In this document: positions 15,658-23,398 of the stretch, piece by piece | How the letters are laid out: the number at the start of each line of letters is the position of its first letter | How positions within the stretch are numbered: position 1 is the stretch's first letter | From: Thermofilum sp. | GTDB lineage: Archaea; Thermoproteota; Thermoprotei; Thermofilales; Thermofilaceae | Assembly (NCBI GenBank): GCA_020832965.1 | Contig: JAJHRM010000007.1 | Span: forward strand, 1 to 40,823 | Length of the DNA: 40,823 nt | Direction: 5' to 3' | Notes under the pieces: model-generated | Database searches by the model: none | What the model saw: the letters and a program-made list of their open reading frames with translations, nothing else | What the model was told of the DNA's origin: nothing | Program-made: the position numbers and the translations under genes

Positions 15658-15768
15658 TATCAGCGTGTGCGCCACCGTATTACCCCGCCTTTTCGCAGGG
15701 TTATGGTTTTTACAGGTATTGCTCCTGCAGGCGTGACTATAAAGCTTTTCGTTGTGATGCGTTCTAAC
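15658..15768 (-). pseudogene. Decayed TnpB C-terminal tail
   Basis: On the minus strand this reads RITTKSFIVTPAG, then PVKT, then RKGG and RTR before a stop. The tail of the relict at 39.8-40.1 kb reads KSFIVTPRG, PVK, RKKAG and ARTR in the same order and spacing, and the underlying DNA shares a 15-base stretch (ACTATAAAGCTTTTC on the plus strand). Only the last ~35 codons remain. It lies immediately upstream of the aglB start on the same strand. Confidence 0.65.
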
Positions 15769-15821
15769 GCGCGCAATGGTTAAAGATTTATCTTCGGTCC
15801 CCGTAATCTTTGTGATGCCCG

Positions 15822-15989
15822 ATGTATATCGTCTCCTGTTCGAAGTGCGGATATGTGTTTTATAAGGGTGAGAAAATACCGAACTTGTTTAAAATATATT
15901 CTTCCTTGGGTGGAAAATGTCCTAGGTGCGGAAATGAAATCCAGTGGTCTCCCAGCAATATTTATGTGTCGAAGAAAAATAAGTGTTAA
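15822..15989 (+). CDS. Small zinc-ribbon protein (55 residues)
   Basis: A 55-codon frame begins MYIVSCSKCGYVFYKGEK, has a second CPRCGNE pair near residue 34 and ends in a lysine-rich tail. The two C-x2-C pairs 27-28 residues apart make a rubredoxin-like zinc ribbon. A TATA candidate (TTAAAGATTTAT) at about 15780-15791 lies 31-42 bases before the ATG, and GTGAT lies just ahead of it. No specific family recognised. Short ribbons of this type in archaea are often nucleic-acid or ribosome associated, which is inference. It sits before the membrane protein at 16069. Confidence 0.7.
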   Translation: MYIVSCSKCGYVFYKGEKIPNLFKIYSSLGGKCPRCGNEIQWSPSNIYVSKKNKC

Positions 15990-16068
15990 ATTTTGTCTAC
16001 TTACTTTTCGTCGATGATGCTCTGAAGAGCCGCAAAGTTTTTATTCATTAGAGAACTGAAACTTATCT

Positions 16069-16410
16069 ATGCATAGTGCGCGTGCTGGGATTAACTACGA
16101 GTACCTAGCAATTGCTCTCGTTCTCTTAATCGTACTCATAGCTTCCGGGATATTTTTCGTACTCACTGAGCATCCACCCTTCTCGCTGGGGGTTTACTTG
16201 ATTTACCCCTCAACCAGTGGACAGACAGTCTCGGAGACATTAATAATCTTCTTTCTGTACCTGTTCGCAATTACGGGGCTTTACATGATTTATAATGCTG
16301 CTAGGCACAGGTACCGCTCGACAGCCTTTTACTCTATGCTGCTCAGTGGATCCGTAGTCCTGGTTGTCTCATTACTGCTTTTGCTCCTCATTTATAACAG
16401 TATGAAGTGA
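16069..16410 (+). CDS. Small membrane protein, three predicted helices
   Basis: 113 residues with three long hydrophobic segments: about residues 12-32 (LAIALVLLIVLIASGIFFVL), 58-76 (IIFFLYLFAITGLYMIY) and 88-110 (near the C-terminus, LLLLLL). A loop of about 25 residues follows the first. No family recognised. A TATA candidate GTTTTTATTC lies at about 16037-16046. The stop is followed after three bases by the GTG of the RecA-like gene, so the two are probably one operon. It could be a subunit of a membrane complex; its proximity to aglB is only suggestive. Confidence 0.7.
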   Translation: MHSARAGINYEYLAIALVLLIVLIASGIFFVLTEHPPFSLGVYLIYPSTSGQTVSETLIIFFLYLFAITGLYMIYNAARHRYRSTAFYSMLLSGSVVLVVSLLLLLLIYNSMK

Positions 16411-16413
16411 TGC

Positions 16414-17016
16414 GTGTTCGCGTTGCATTATTCTCTTAAACACTTGCTGAAAATCATCTCGAGACCTGGGCTCTATATTTTTTATGGTAGGCCAAACTCG
16501 TTTAAGACCAAGACCGCCATCACCCTAGCCTTGCGTTCTAAGCGGAAAACAATTTATGTGGGTCTCGCTAAGCATTCTTTTATAACATGTCCCCGATTTT
16601 TCAACTCACAGAACAGGTTTTTTAAAGCGCTGAACTTCCGCGAGGAAATCGCTACGTTGCTGGAGCTCGAAGCTGTAGTCGATGAGAGGAGCCTAATCAT
16701 TTACGATGGCTTTGGTTCTCTGGTTCTTCCTCTCTATGCCTATCAAAGGACCCACGCAATTTATAGTGCCAGTATGCTTGCTGCTGCCTTTCTTCACCAA
16801 ATAGCTGATACTAGAAAATCTTCAGTCGTAGTCATTACTGGAGAGGGTGCTCGAGGTCGCCCCCTTTTTTATGCAGTTCTACGCCCCTATGCCCATAGCT
16901 ACTTTCACTTTTTGAGGGGGGAGGACCTTGTAAAAATAGAATTTAAAGGTCCGGGTCTATCCACTATTACAGCATTTAGTGCAGAGACAAGCGTATTGTT
17001 AGCTGACCTTGAGTAA
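16414..17016 (+). CDS. RecA/RadB-like P-loop protein with degenerate Walker A
   Basis: 200 residues. Residues 21-33 (YIFYGRPNSFKTKTA) occupy the Walker A position, keeping G, K31 and T32 but with Phe where the final Gly of G-x-G-K-T belongs. A Walker B-like strand SLIIYDGFGS lies near residue 93, and a later SSVVVITGEGARG strand fits the RecA/KaiC core. Size fits single-domain RadA paralogues. ATP hydrolysis is doubtful without the glycine. GTG start at 16414, three bases after the membrane protein; the RuvC-like gene follows 38 bases later. Family assignment is from pattern only. Confidence 0.6.
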   Translation: MFALHYSLKHLLKIISRPGLYIFYGRPNSFKTKTAITLALRSKRKTIYVGLAKHSFITCPRFFNSQNRFFKALNFREEIATLLELEAVVDERSLIIYDGFGSLVLPLYAYQRTHAIYSASMLAAAFLHQIADTRKSSVVVITGEGARGRPLFYAVLRPYAHSYFHFLRGEDLVKIEFKGPGLSTITAFSAETSVLLADLE

Positions 17017-17019
17017 AAG

Positions 17020-17033
17020 ATTTTATAAATAAG
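17020..17033 (+). promoter_or_regulatory. TATA box of the RuvC-like gene
   Basis: TTTTATAAATAAG lies 22-35 bases before the ATG at 17055, indicating that the RuvC-like gene has its own promoter even though it follows the RecA-like gene closely. Confidence 0.6.
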
Positions 17034-17054
17034 TTTAAGACCTTATTACCTCGG

Positions 17055-17627
17055 ATGGAGCCCGTTATAGGAATAGAGCCTTCAAAGGAGTGCCCGGAGA
17101 AAAAGTCTTTGCTTGCGAGGCTACTGCATGCCTATAGGTCCGATTTCTGCTTCGTCCCAAGGTCGGGGAGGGTCTTAGAGGTTCCCTGTGAGCTGATTAG
17201 GGAAGATATAGGATCTGTGGCGATACCCATTTACATACACTCCGCTATGAATGGTTCCCAGGAGTTGGTCTTAGGGGTTGATCCCGGAGAAAGGCACGTC
17301 GGCATAGCCGCCCTTGTGGGAGATTATGAGATTATTAGAGAGACTATCGTACCTGAATCTTTCCCGTTGCTCCTTAGCGTGCTAAGCCGCTTCTTTGCCA
17401 AAGTAATTATTTACATTGGTGACTATCCGGACTGGAAATACGTAGGCTTAGACCTACATTTAGGCGATCGAGTGGTTGTTAGAAAACTTCGGGAAAAAGA
17501 AGTAAAAAAAGTTTGTCAGGTAGTTAGCGACGGGGATAAGGGACTTAGTAGGCATGCACGCGACGCATATTTTCTCTTGCTATCGGGAGTCGCTGAGACC
17601 CTTCGAAAGAGACTTGCACACATGTAA
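17055..17627 (+). CDS. RuvC/YqgF-type RNase H-fold protein
   Basis: 190 residues. After a ~68-residue N-terminal region comes a RuvC-like core: VLGVDPGERHVGIAAL with D76 on the first strand, VIIYIGDYPDW with D123 on the fourth strand where RuvC has an acid, and SRHARDAYFLLL with H167 and D170 on the last helix, matching the H-x2-D end of Holliday-junction resolvases. The predicted activity is metal-dependent cleavage of branched nucleic acid. The archaeal resolvase Hjc is unrelated to this fold. Substrate and partner are unknown; it lies behind a RecA-like gene. Confidence 0.65.
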   Translation: MEPVIGIEPSKECPEKKSLLARLLHAYRSDFCFVPRSGRVLEVPCELIREDIGSVAIPIYIHSAMNGSQELVLGVDPGERHVGIAALVGDYEIIRETIVPESFPLLLSVLSRFFAKVIIYIGDYPDWKYVGLDLHLGDRVVVRKLREKEVKKVCQVVSDGDKGLSRHARDAYFLLLSGVAETLRKRLAHM

Positions 17628-17636
17628 GGAACCTGG

Positions 17637-18497
17637 CTAGGGTAACGTGAAAGCTATTATCGCTACAAGCATTGCCGGTAACGTGAGTTTTCTAGCGACT
17701 TCGGCCTTTTTCAGGGACGGTCTCGAAATTAATGTAAAAACCGCGTATATGAAGAGTGCATCAGTAAAGGATATTAAAGCCGCGTAAACGGTTTTCGCGG
17801 AAACATAGTTCACCCCATAGAAACTCAGCAGTACGGCCATAAGCATGAATATTCCTGCAATTACTCCAGAACACTCTACACCTATCTCGCAGGGCAAGGT
17901 GCATACTCCGGCCCTCATGTCTCCTTCTAAGTCGCGAATACCTTTCGCAATCTCCCTGCCTAAATTAGCCAGGAAAGCTATTACAAAGAAAAGTAGTGGT
18001 TTTTCGGTCAGGCTGCCAGCTACTGAAATAGCCCCGTAAGGGAAGGTAAGCGACGTTAACCCAGAAACAATGATATTCCCGAAAAATGCATACTTCTTGA
18101 GAAGATAGTTGTACAAATTACCCATTATTAGCGCGGCAAGAATGATTAAGAAGCACTGCACATTAACGGTTATAGCCACGAGGATGGCTAATCCCCCAGT
18201 AGCAGCAGCAAACAGTTCTGCCTCACGTATCGAAATCCTGCCAGAGACTATTGGTCTCAAGGGGTTATTTATCCTGTCTTCTTCCACGTTAAATACGTCA
18301 TTCGAGGCAAAGAGCGACATTTCGGTCAGTAGCACGGATGCTACAGCCGGCAGGAGCGATACTGCGGAAATTCTCTGAGACAGGCCTTGGACAGAGAGAG
18401 CACCAGCTACTACTGCTAAGCTCGCCATGACCCCATGCTCTATGCGAGCAAGTTTGGCGTAGTCCAATAACTTACTTATACTTGTTACTCCAGGCAC
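17637..18497 (-). CDS. Digeranylgeranylglyceryl phosphate synthase (UbiA family)
   Basis: 286 residues, about nine membrane helices. The two prenyltransferase metal motifs are clear: NDVFNVEEDRINNPLRP near residue 66 and KGIRDLEGDMRAG near residue 187. This fits DGGGP synthase, which adds the second geranylgeranyl chain to GGGP in archaeal membrane lipid synthesis. The GTG start at 18497 is supported by GGATGTGA just upstream. The enzyme for the preceding step, GGGP synthase, is encoded at 19122, only 0.6 kb away. Other UbiA enzymes are possible but less likely. Confidence 0.85.
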   Translation of the reverse strand: MPGVTSISKLLDYAKLARIEHGVMASLAVVAGALSVQGLSQRISAVSLLPAVASVLLTEMSLFASNDVFNVEEDRINNPLRPIVSGRISIREAELFAAATGGLAILVAITVNVQCFLIILAALIMGNLYNYLLKKYAFFGNIIVSGLTSLTFPYGAISVAGSLTEKPLLFFVIAFLANLGREIAKGIRDLEGDMRAGVCTLPCEIGVECSGVIAGIFMLMAVLLSFYGVNYVSAKTVYAALISFTDALFIYAVFTLISRPSLKKAEVARKLTLPAMLVAIIAFTLP

Positions 18498-18506
18498 TCA
18501 CATCCA

Positions 18507-18749
18507 CTATTTCCATGGAAAATGTGAGGTTAGATATTTTTGTTGTGCGCGGCTCCTGGAAGGTTGTGTGTACTGGGTCTTGCTTTTGGCCCCTAGCTTC
18601 ATCAATGCAAACCACTTCTTGCTTTGTAGCAGGTCTAGTAGCTTGCCGTAACCTGCTTTGTAAGCAGCTTCAAGCATTCCCCGTACTAATCCCTTAGGCC
18701 TGTACTCCTTATCGTTTCCGACCTTGTATCTATGTTCGTATCTAGCCTT
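18507..18749 (-). pseudogene. Orphan coding fragment
   Basis: About 80 minus-strand codons without a stop, beginning right after TAG at 18750-18752. The frame reads as ordinary protein (for example YRPKGLVRGMLEAAYKAGYG, then a lysine-rich part) and ends TAG at 18507, 10 bases from the DGGGP synthase start. Codons before the TAG also look coding in a neighbouring frame, so this is probably the end of a decayed gene. No promoter or ribosome site is evident. Not recognised; the rest of the 18498-18860 interval holds nothing else clear. Confidence 0.45.
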
Positions 18750-18863
18750 CTACAGCGCGTGACACCAATTTTGTGGTTAGGGCAAGCCTTCCTCGTGGAT
18801 CATTTTAACCAGCCTAAGCCCTCCCGTGCCGCGCGCTCACGTTAACGCGCGCTACAGCACAAC

Positions 18864-18872
18864 AGTTTTATA
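18864..18872 (+). promoter_or_regulatory. TATA box of the Sec61-beta gene
   Basis: GTTTTATAT lies 31-39 bases before the ATG at 18903; a GGTGATGA ribosome site follows at about 18891-18898. Confidence 0.55.
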
Positions 18873-18902
18873 TCCTCCTCGTGTACAGGATGGTGATGAC
18901 TC

Positions 18903-19103
18903 ATGTCTGGTAAGACAACGAAAAGCCCTAAAAAGGAGAAATCGAGCGAGCGCAAACCTGCAACTATGCCTGCCGCAGGCCTTTTAACATTTTACGAGGA
19001 GGATATTGGAGGGATAAAAATTAGACCAGAAGTAGTAATAGTCGGTACTTTCTTGTTCATAGTGATCGTGCTTTTAGCACATGCAGGCATTTTCGCACCT
19101 TAG
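18903..19103 (+). CDS. secG: Preprotein translocase subunit Sec61-beta
   Basis: 66 residues: a lysine-rich cytoplasmic N-terminus, the family block MPAAGLLTFYEEDIGGIKIRP (quoted in part, about residues 22-42) and a single membrane helix at about 44-62. It is the small non-essential subunit of the SecYE-beta protein-conducting channel. The ATG at 18903 has GGTGATGA just upstream. Length and layout are normal. Confidence 0.92.
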   Translation: MSGKTTKSPKKEKSSERKPATMPAAGLLTFYEEDIGGIKIRPEVVIVGTFLFIVIVLLAHAGIFAP

Positions 19104-19121
19104 CTTCTAAGGTCTGCTTTG

Positions 19122-19895
19122 TCAATGACAGATCTGCTGGACGCGGTTCCTTGCGCCTTCCTCTATAGCTCTTACTATTCGTCCAATAATTTCTTGGACG
19201 CTTTGAACCTCCTCAATTATCGTTCCAGTAACAATTACCTCCGCACCGGCTTGGGCCAGTTTTTTTGCAGTCTCAGGCCTCCTTATCCCCCCTCCAACAA
19301 CTAATGGAACAGTAACTGTGTCTCTCACCGCCTTTACTATTTTGGGTGGGACTGGCTTGCCGCCGGAACCCCCCTCTAAGTAGATAAATTGAAAACCCAT
19401 ATATTCCGCAGCCAGGGCATATGCGGCCACGATGTCAGGCTTTGCGAAAGGTAGAGGTCTAGTGTAACTGACTATGGAAACCGTTCCCCCCTCTCCTACA
19501 ATAATGTAGCCTAGCGGCAGAACTTCTAAGCCATATTTTTTGACTATGGGTGCCCCCTGCATTTGTGCACCGGTGATGAAGTATGGGTTTTGAGAGTTTA
19601 GTACAGAGATAAACCATACGGCGTCCGCATACCTGCTAAGAGCTGAGGGTGTCCCAGGGAAGAGGATTACTGGAAGCCCTGATTCCTGTTTTACTGCAAG
19701 AACAATTTCATCCGTCATTCTTTCGCTGACTCCGGTGCTTCCACCAACCATTATGGCTGAACTCCCTGCTTTAGAAACCTCACGTGCAATCTTTGCCGCC
19801 TGATCCGGTGTAGTTTTGTCCGGGTCTAGAAGAGTCATGTGTATTGCTCCATGCTCCTTAATTTTCTCTATGATGTAGTTCTTCACTTTCCCCAT
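19122..19895 (-). CDS. Geranylgeranylglyceryl phosphate synthase
   Basis: About 257 residues forming a TIM barrel: HMTLLDPDK near the start, MVGGSTGV, a YLEGGSGG phosphate loop and VGGGIRRPETA near the C-terminal third, all typical of archaeal GGGP synthase. It joins geranylgeranyl diphosphate to sn-glycerol-1-phosphate, the first committed step of archaeal lipids. I prefer the ATG at 19895, which has GGTGGAGGT directly before it; an ATG at 19919 would add eight residues. It overlaps the end of the Elf1 gene by 38 bases, so the two are translationally linked. Confidence 0.92.
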   Translation of the reverse strand: MGKVKNYIIEKIKEHGAIHMTLLDPDKTTPDQAAKIAREVSKAGSSAIMVGGSTGVSERMTDEIVLAVKQESGLPVILFPGTPSALSRYADAVWFISVLNSQNPYFITGAQMQGAPIVKKYGLEVLPLGYIIVGEGGTVSIVSYTRPLPFAKPDIVAAYALAAEYMGFQFIYLEGGSGGKPVPPKIVKAVRDTVTVPLVVGGGIRRPETAKKLAQAGAEVIVTGTIIEEVQSVQEIIGRIVRAIEEGARNRVQQICH

Positions 19896-20181
19896 AACCT
19901 CCACCAGCACTTGCACCATCCCCCTTCACTGATATTTTTCCTTCTTCATAGTCGTCGAGGAACCTACTAAAGTAGTCTACAGGTTCAAGGTATTCGTTGT
20001 ATGCATACTGCTTATTTAGCCCGCAATTGGAGCACCTAACGAGTACGTACTTCGCGGCTTTTCCCTTTCTGACTACAACGCTAACCGCCTGCGCGCCGCA
20101 GCTGGGGCACTGAAATACAGTGGGTAACTTGCGTTTAACAACAACTACTGGGCGTGAACGTCTCCTCTTCCTCCTACCCAT
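19858..20181 (-). CDS. Transcription elongation factor 1 homologue (Elf1)
   Basis: 107 residues. A very basic start (GRRKRRRSRPVVVVKRK) is followed by a zinc ribbon (CPSCG and CSNCG, about residues 25-53) and a helix containing YLEPVDYFSRFLDDYEEG, the archaeal Elf1 pattern. Elf1 rides with RNA polymerase during elongation. The AATAAAAGATTTATTA stretch upstream (about 20211-20226, minus strand) is a TATA candidate. Its 3' end overlaps the GGGP synthase gene. Confidence 0.85.
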   Translation of the reverse strand: MGRRKRRRSRPVVVVKRKLPTVFQCPSCGAQAVSVVVRKGKAAKYVLVRCSNCGLNKQYAYNEYLEPVDYFSRFLDDYEEGKISVKGDGASAGGGYGESEELHHREN

Positions 20182-20235
20182 TAATATTCAACAAAAACAA
20201 TGACAAGGTTCTAATAAATCTTTTATTAGTTCGCA

Positions 20236-21630
20236 TCAAGTACGTTGCACCTCGAACAGAAAGTTTTTCCGTGAAAATTTATAATCTAAGAGACACTTTA
20301 TTACCAATTCCTCCCCAGCCAGCTCTTCTTGCCTGTACTCTACTATTTTCTTGAGAGTATCGGTGTCAAGCTCGCATATTTCCTCTGGAGTGAGATAAAA
20401 TACTTCACGAAGAGTTTGAGGAGAGTTTGAGAGAAAATTTAGTGTCAGGGTCCCATCGTCCAGGGCTAGATAGACGGTGAATAGGCTATGAGACCTTAAG
20501 CACTTATGCTTAAGGTTAACATTTACAACGCTTGCTGTGGTCTCTAAAAAACCTTCATGCTCGAGGAACCTCTTACCTTTTTCAAAACCAGGTTTCTTCC
20601 ACTCGCCTTCATCTTCAAGCATAGTAAGGGGGGTTTCACGTAGTGAATCATTCAGTTTCCTGTATCCCCAGATGCGAACTCTCCTGAAGAGTAGTTTTGA
20701 GGCTTCTCCTAGGAGTTTATCCCTAAAGAATATGAACGTTTGAAGCCCACTATCATTTACCAAGTAGACCTTTCCTCCTTCCCTCATGAAGGTCTCATAC
20801 CCCACTAAAACACCCTTCACAAAGAGAGTATCAAGGCTTTTTCCTTTACATACTTCCGTTTTTCCCTCTAGCCTCTGGAGATAAGTCGTTTCACGACAAG
20901 TTATTTGCGAGTAATCGCCGGAGAGTGTTCTACTGCAGTTGCTTAGCAGGAAGGTCTCACCCTCTTTGAGATTAAAGCAAGGCTTTAATGGCATTTTAAT
21001 CGAAGTAGGTGTGCACTCTTCATCAAAGCCGTATAGCACGATTCCTGAGTATTCCTCAATTTTCTTCAAAGCTTTTGCAATAATAATGGGGTGGCCGAAC
21101 CTTTTGGAAAGTTCGAGCAATCCTCGCAGATCCACTTCTCCAATAACTTTAAGGGTAGTGTTCTTGTCTATAACCAATTCTTTCCTGTCACGGTATTTCT
21201 TTACAGAAACCCTAGATACAACCACTTTTTGCCCAATCCTCAGCTGCGCATCCAGTTCAACTGCTTTTTCTCCCCAAGCGACAGCCCAGATAAAGTCATT
21301 TTCGTCCGCAAGTGCGAATCTTAAGTACTCTTTCCCGGTTGAACTCTTCATTAAAGGTTGTCTATTGATGACAACGCCTTCAACGTCTACGTTTCGAAAA
21401 CCAACAGCTAGGTCTCTTATCCTTAGCGCAAATAAAGACAAATTTTCCTTCGGAATTGGAATTCCCAATTCCTTGGCTAGAATGATTAAAGCTGCCTCTC
21501 TTTTAATGATGCCACCAAATTCCTCAATCTTTTCTCGCACCTTTTTCTCTATCTCTTCTCGAGAAATGTTCCCGAATTTTTTCAGCAGTTCCTCAATGAT
21601 TACCTCCTCTGGGATGCCTGTCATCTTCAC
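20236..21630 (-). CDS. OB-fold single-strand DNA-binding protein, RPA-like
   Basis: 464 residues. The N-terminal ~60 residues (EEIEKKVREKIEEFGGIIKREAA) form the helical domain seen at the start of archaeal replication protein A. At least one clear OB fold follows (about residues 75-165, VDVEGVVINRQ to KNTTLKVIGEV). Further OB-like strands and cysteines lie in the middle (ECTPTSIK, NCSRTL, ITCRE), and a second OB-like region near 375-420. The role inferred is binding single-stranded DNA in replication or repair. Its ATG overlaps the stop of the SWIM gene by four bases (ATGA), so they are co-translated. Confidence 0.7.
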   Translation of the reverse strand: MKMTGIPEEVIIEELLKKFGNISREEIEKKVREKIEEFGGIIKREAALIILAKELGIPIPKENLSLFALRIRDLAVGFRNVDVEGVVINRQPLMKSSTGKEYLRFALADENDFIWAVAWGEKAVELDAQLRIGQKVVVSRVSVKKYRDRKELVIDKNTTLKVIGEVDLRGLLELSKRFGHPIIIAKALKKIEEYSGIVLYGFDEECTPTSIKMPLKPCFNLKEGETFLLSNCSRTLSGDYSQITCRETTYLQRLEGKTEVCKGKSLDTLFVKGVLVGYETFMREGGKVYLVNDSGLQTFIFFRDKLLGEASKLLFRRVRIWGYRKLNDSLRETPLTMLEDEGEWKKPGFEKGKRFLEHEGFLETTASVVNVNLKHKCLRSHSLFTVYLALDDGTLTLNFLSNSPQTLREVFYLTPEEICELDTDTLKKIVEYRQEELAGEELVIKCLLDYKFSRKNFLFEVQRT

Positions 21631-21977
21631 CTCGCCTTAGAGAGAGTTTCAAGTCTCCCGAGAAAAGTGTAAATGATTCTATCCAGAAGATTTTCTTTAT
21701 CGATCTCTATCTCGACATACCTTTTCTCCTTGACAGCGATTTCAACTGCCATCATATGATAACATTTCTCTCCTTGCTCCCTGAACCTTACCGAAAACAG
21801 AAAATCTGGGCAAGAGCAGTAAAGTCCTGGCAGAACTACATACATCTTTTCTTTGTTTGAGCTCTCAACAATAAAGAATTTAATTTCACTGGTACCAATT
21901 TTTACTTTAACACACTTTACTCTCTTTTCTAGTACAGCCTTTATAGCCCTGTTCTCACGCATATTTTTAGCAGACAT
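21627..21977 (-). CDS. SWIM zinc-finger protein
   Basis: 116 residues. A SWIM motif C-x-C-x(n)-C-x-H is visible as C54-x-C56 (YCSCPDF) and C72-x-H74 (KCYHMM). The flanks carry short strands typical of small archaeal SWIM proteins. SWIM proteins in crenarchaea and eukaryotes (Shu2/Sws1) partner with RAD51 paralogues in recombination; here the coupled partner is an RPA-like protein. ATGA overlap with the downstream gene. ATG at 21977, 16 bases after the AspRS stop on the same strand. Confidence 0.75.
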   Translation of the reverse strand: MSAKNMRENRAIKAVLEKRVKCVKVKIGTSEIKFFIVESSNKEKMYVVLPGLYCSCPDFLFSVRFREQGEKCYHMMAVEIAVKEKRYVEIEIDKENLLDRIIYTFLGRLETLSKAR

Positions 21978-21993
21978 TGTGCTCAGCTTAGGT

Positions 21994-23259
21994 TTAGGGG
22001 ACTAATCGGAACCGATCTCTCGGGAAGAGAACAGCTTCCCTAATGTTTTGTAGTCCCAGGAAAACCATTATTAAACGGTCTAAACCTAAGCCGAATCCGC
22101 CGTGGGGAGGCATGCCATATTTAAAAGCATCAAGGTAGAATTTGAAGTCGCTGGGGTCTAAGCCTTTATCAACAAGGTTTCTATATAGTTCATCATAGCG
22201 GTGTTCTCGTTGACCACCGGAGGCTACCTCTATCCCTCGAATGTCGAGGTCAAATGAGTGACTTTTTCCCAGCTCCTTTCTCATTATATAGAATGGCTTG
22301 GTTTCCCATGGATACTCTACTATGAAGTATGCAGGTGTGCCGTTAGCCTGAAAATACTCTCCAAGAAACTTCTCGGCTTTTGGGTCAAAATCTTCTCCCC
22401 ATCTCAACTGGAAACCATTCGAGTTTAGTATATTCATCGCCTCTTCGTACGTTATCCTTGGAATCCGTTTCACCTCTTCAATAACGTTGAAACCGAGACC
22501 TTTGAGGCGGTCACCAAGAGTGTCAATCAGTTTCTTGTTTAGATGGATTATTAGTTCCTCGAGTAGGGAGAGGATATCATTCATGCTGTTAATAAAACCC
22601 ATCTCTACGTCAAGTCCCCAGCCTTCGTTGAGGTGCCGCGTTGTACTAAACTTTTCAGCACGGAAAAAGGGTCCAATTTCAAAGACTTTCGGAACACCAC
22701 ACATGAGCATTTGTTTGTAGAGCTGGGGACTTTGCGCTAAATAGGCTTTTTCTCCAAAGTAATCAACAACGAACAGGGTGGCTCCACCCTCAGCTCCTGC
22801 TTTAACTATTTTAGGCGTGTTCACTTCCAGAAAACCCCTACTCAGCAAGAAGTTTCGGGTTTCTTGAAGTAGCAGACTCCTTGCAATGAATATTGCCCGT
22901 ATCCTTGGCAATCTAAGCGCTAAGTATCGGTAATTTATGTAGTCATCGGAACTCGCAGGGGTCTTGCCCGTGACGTCTATTGGGAAGATTTCTAAGGGTT
23001 CTCCCAGGATATTAATATCTTCCGCATGGAGTTCGCGGCCCTTCTTGCTTATTATCTGTCGAGGCTCAGTTCCTCTAATTTTTACAGCTGCGCCCAGCTT
23101 CATCTTACTTGCAAGACCCCAAATACTGCTGTCATTTTCCCTCCGTACAACTACAGTCACTGGGCTTAAGTTTAACTCATCAATAACTTCTATGAAGGCA
23201 ATTCTCCCCAAAACTTTGACGTTGGAAACCCATCCCGTGATTTCTTTTAGCGAATCCAT
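21994..23259 (-). CDS. aspS: Aspartyl-tRNA synthetase
   Basis: About 421 residues. An N-terminal OB anticodon-binding domain (residues ~10-100) precedes the class II core with motif 2 (GPFFRAEKFSTTRHLNE) and motif 3 (GFGLGLDRLIMVFLG) near the C-terminus; archaeal AspRS length. It charges tRNA-Asp; whether it also charges tRNA-Asn depends on anticodon-domain residues I cannot judge. I chose ATG 23259 because GGTGATG sits directly before it; a GTG at 23277 would add six residues. The SWIM/RPA pair follows 16 bases downstream, likely on the same transcript. Confidence 0.95.
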   Translation of the reverse strand: MDSLKEITGWVSNVKVLGRIAFIEVIDELNLSPVTVVVRRENDSSIWGLASKMKLGAAVKIRGTEPRQIISKKGRELHAEDINILGEPLEIFPIDVTGKTPASSDDYINYRYLALRLPRIRAIFIARSLLLQETRNFLLSRGFLEVNTPKIVKAGAEGGATLFVVDYFGEKAYLAQSPQLYKQMLMCGVPKVFEIGPFFRAEKFSTTRHLNEGWGLDVEMGFINSMNDILSLLEELIIHLNKKLIDTLGDRLKGLGFNVIEEVKRIPRITYEEAMNILNSNGFQLRWGEDFDPKAEKFLGEYFQANGTPAYFIVEYPWETKPFYIMRKELGKSHSFDLDIRGIEVASGGQREHRYDELYRNLVDKGLDPSDFKFYLDAFKYGMPPHGGFGLGLDRLIMVFLGLQNIREAVLFPRDRFRLVP

Positions 23260-23398
23260 AGCATCACCATTCCTCACAGGGTGCCATCATATCCTCGCAT
23301 CTAACTCCTAAACGACGCCATACGAATTAAAAGTTTCGTGACCCACGTGCCCCGCTTCAATGCATACATAGTTTAAGACCTGCCGCGCGCAGGCGCAA

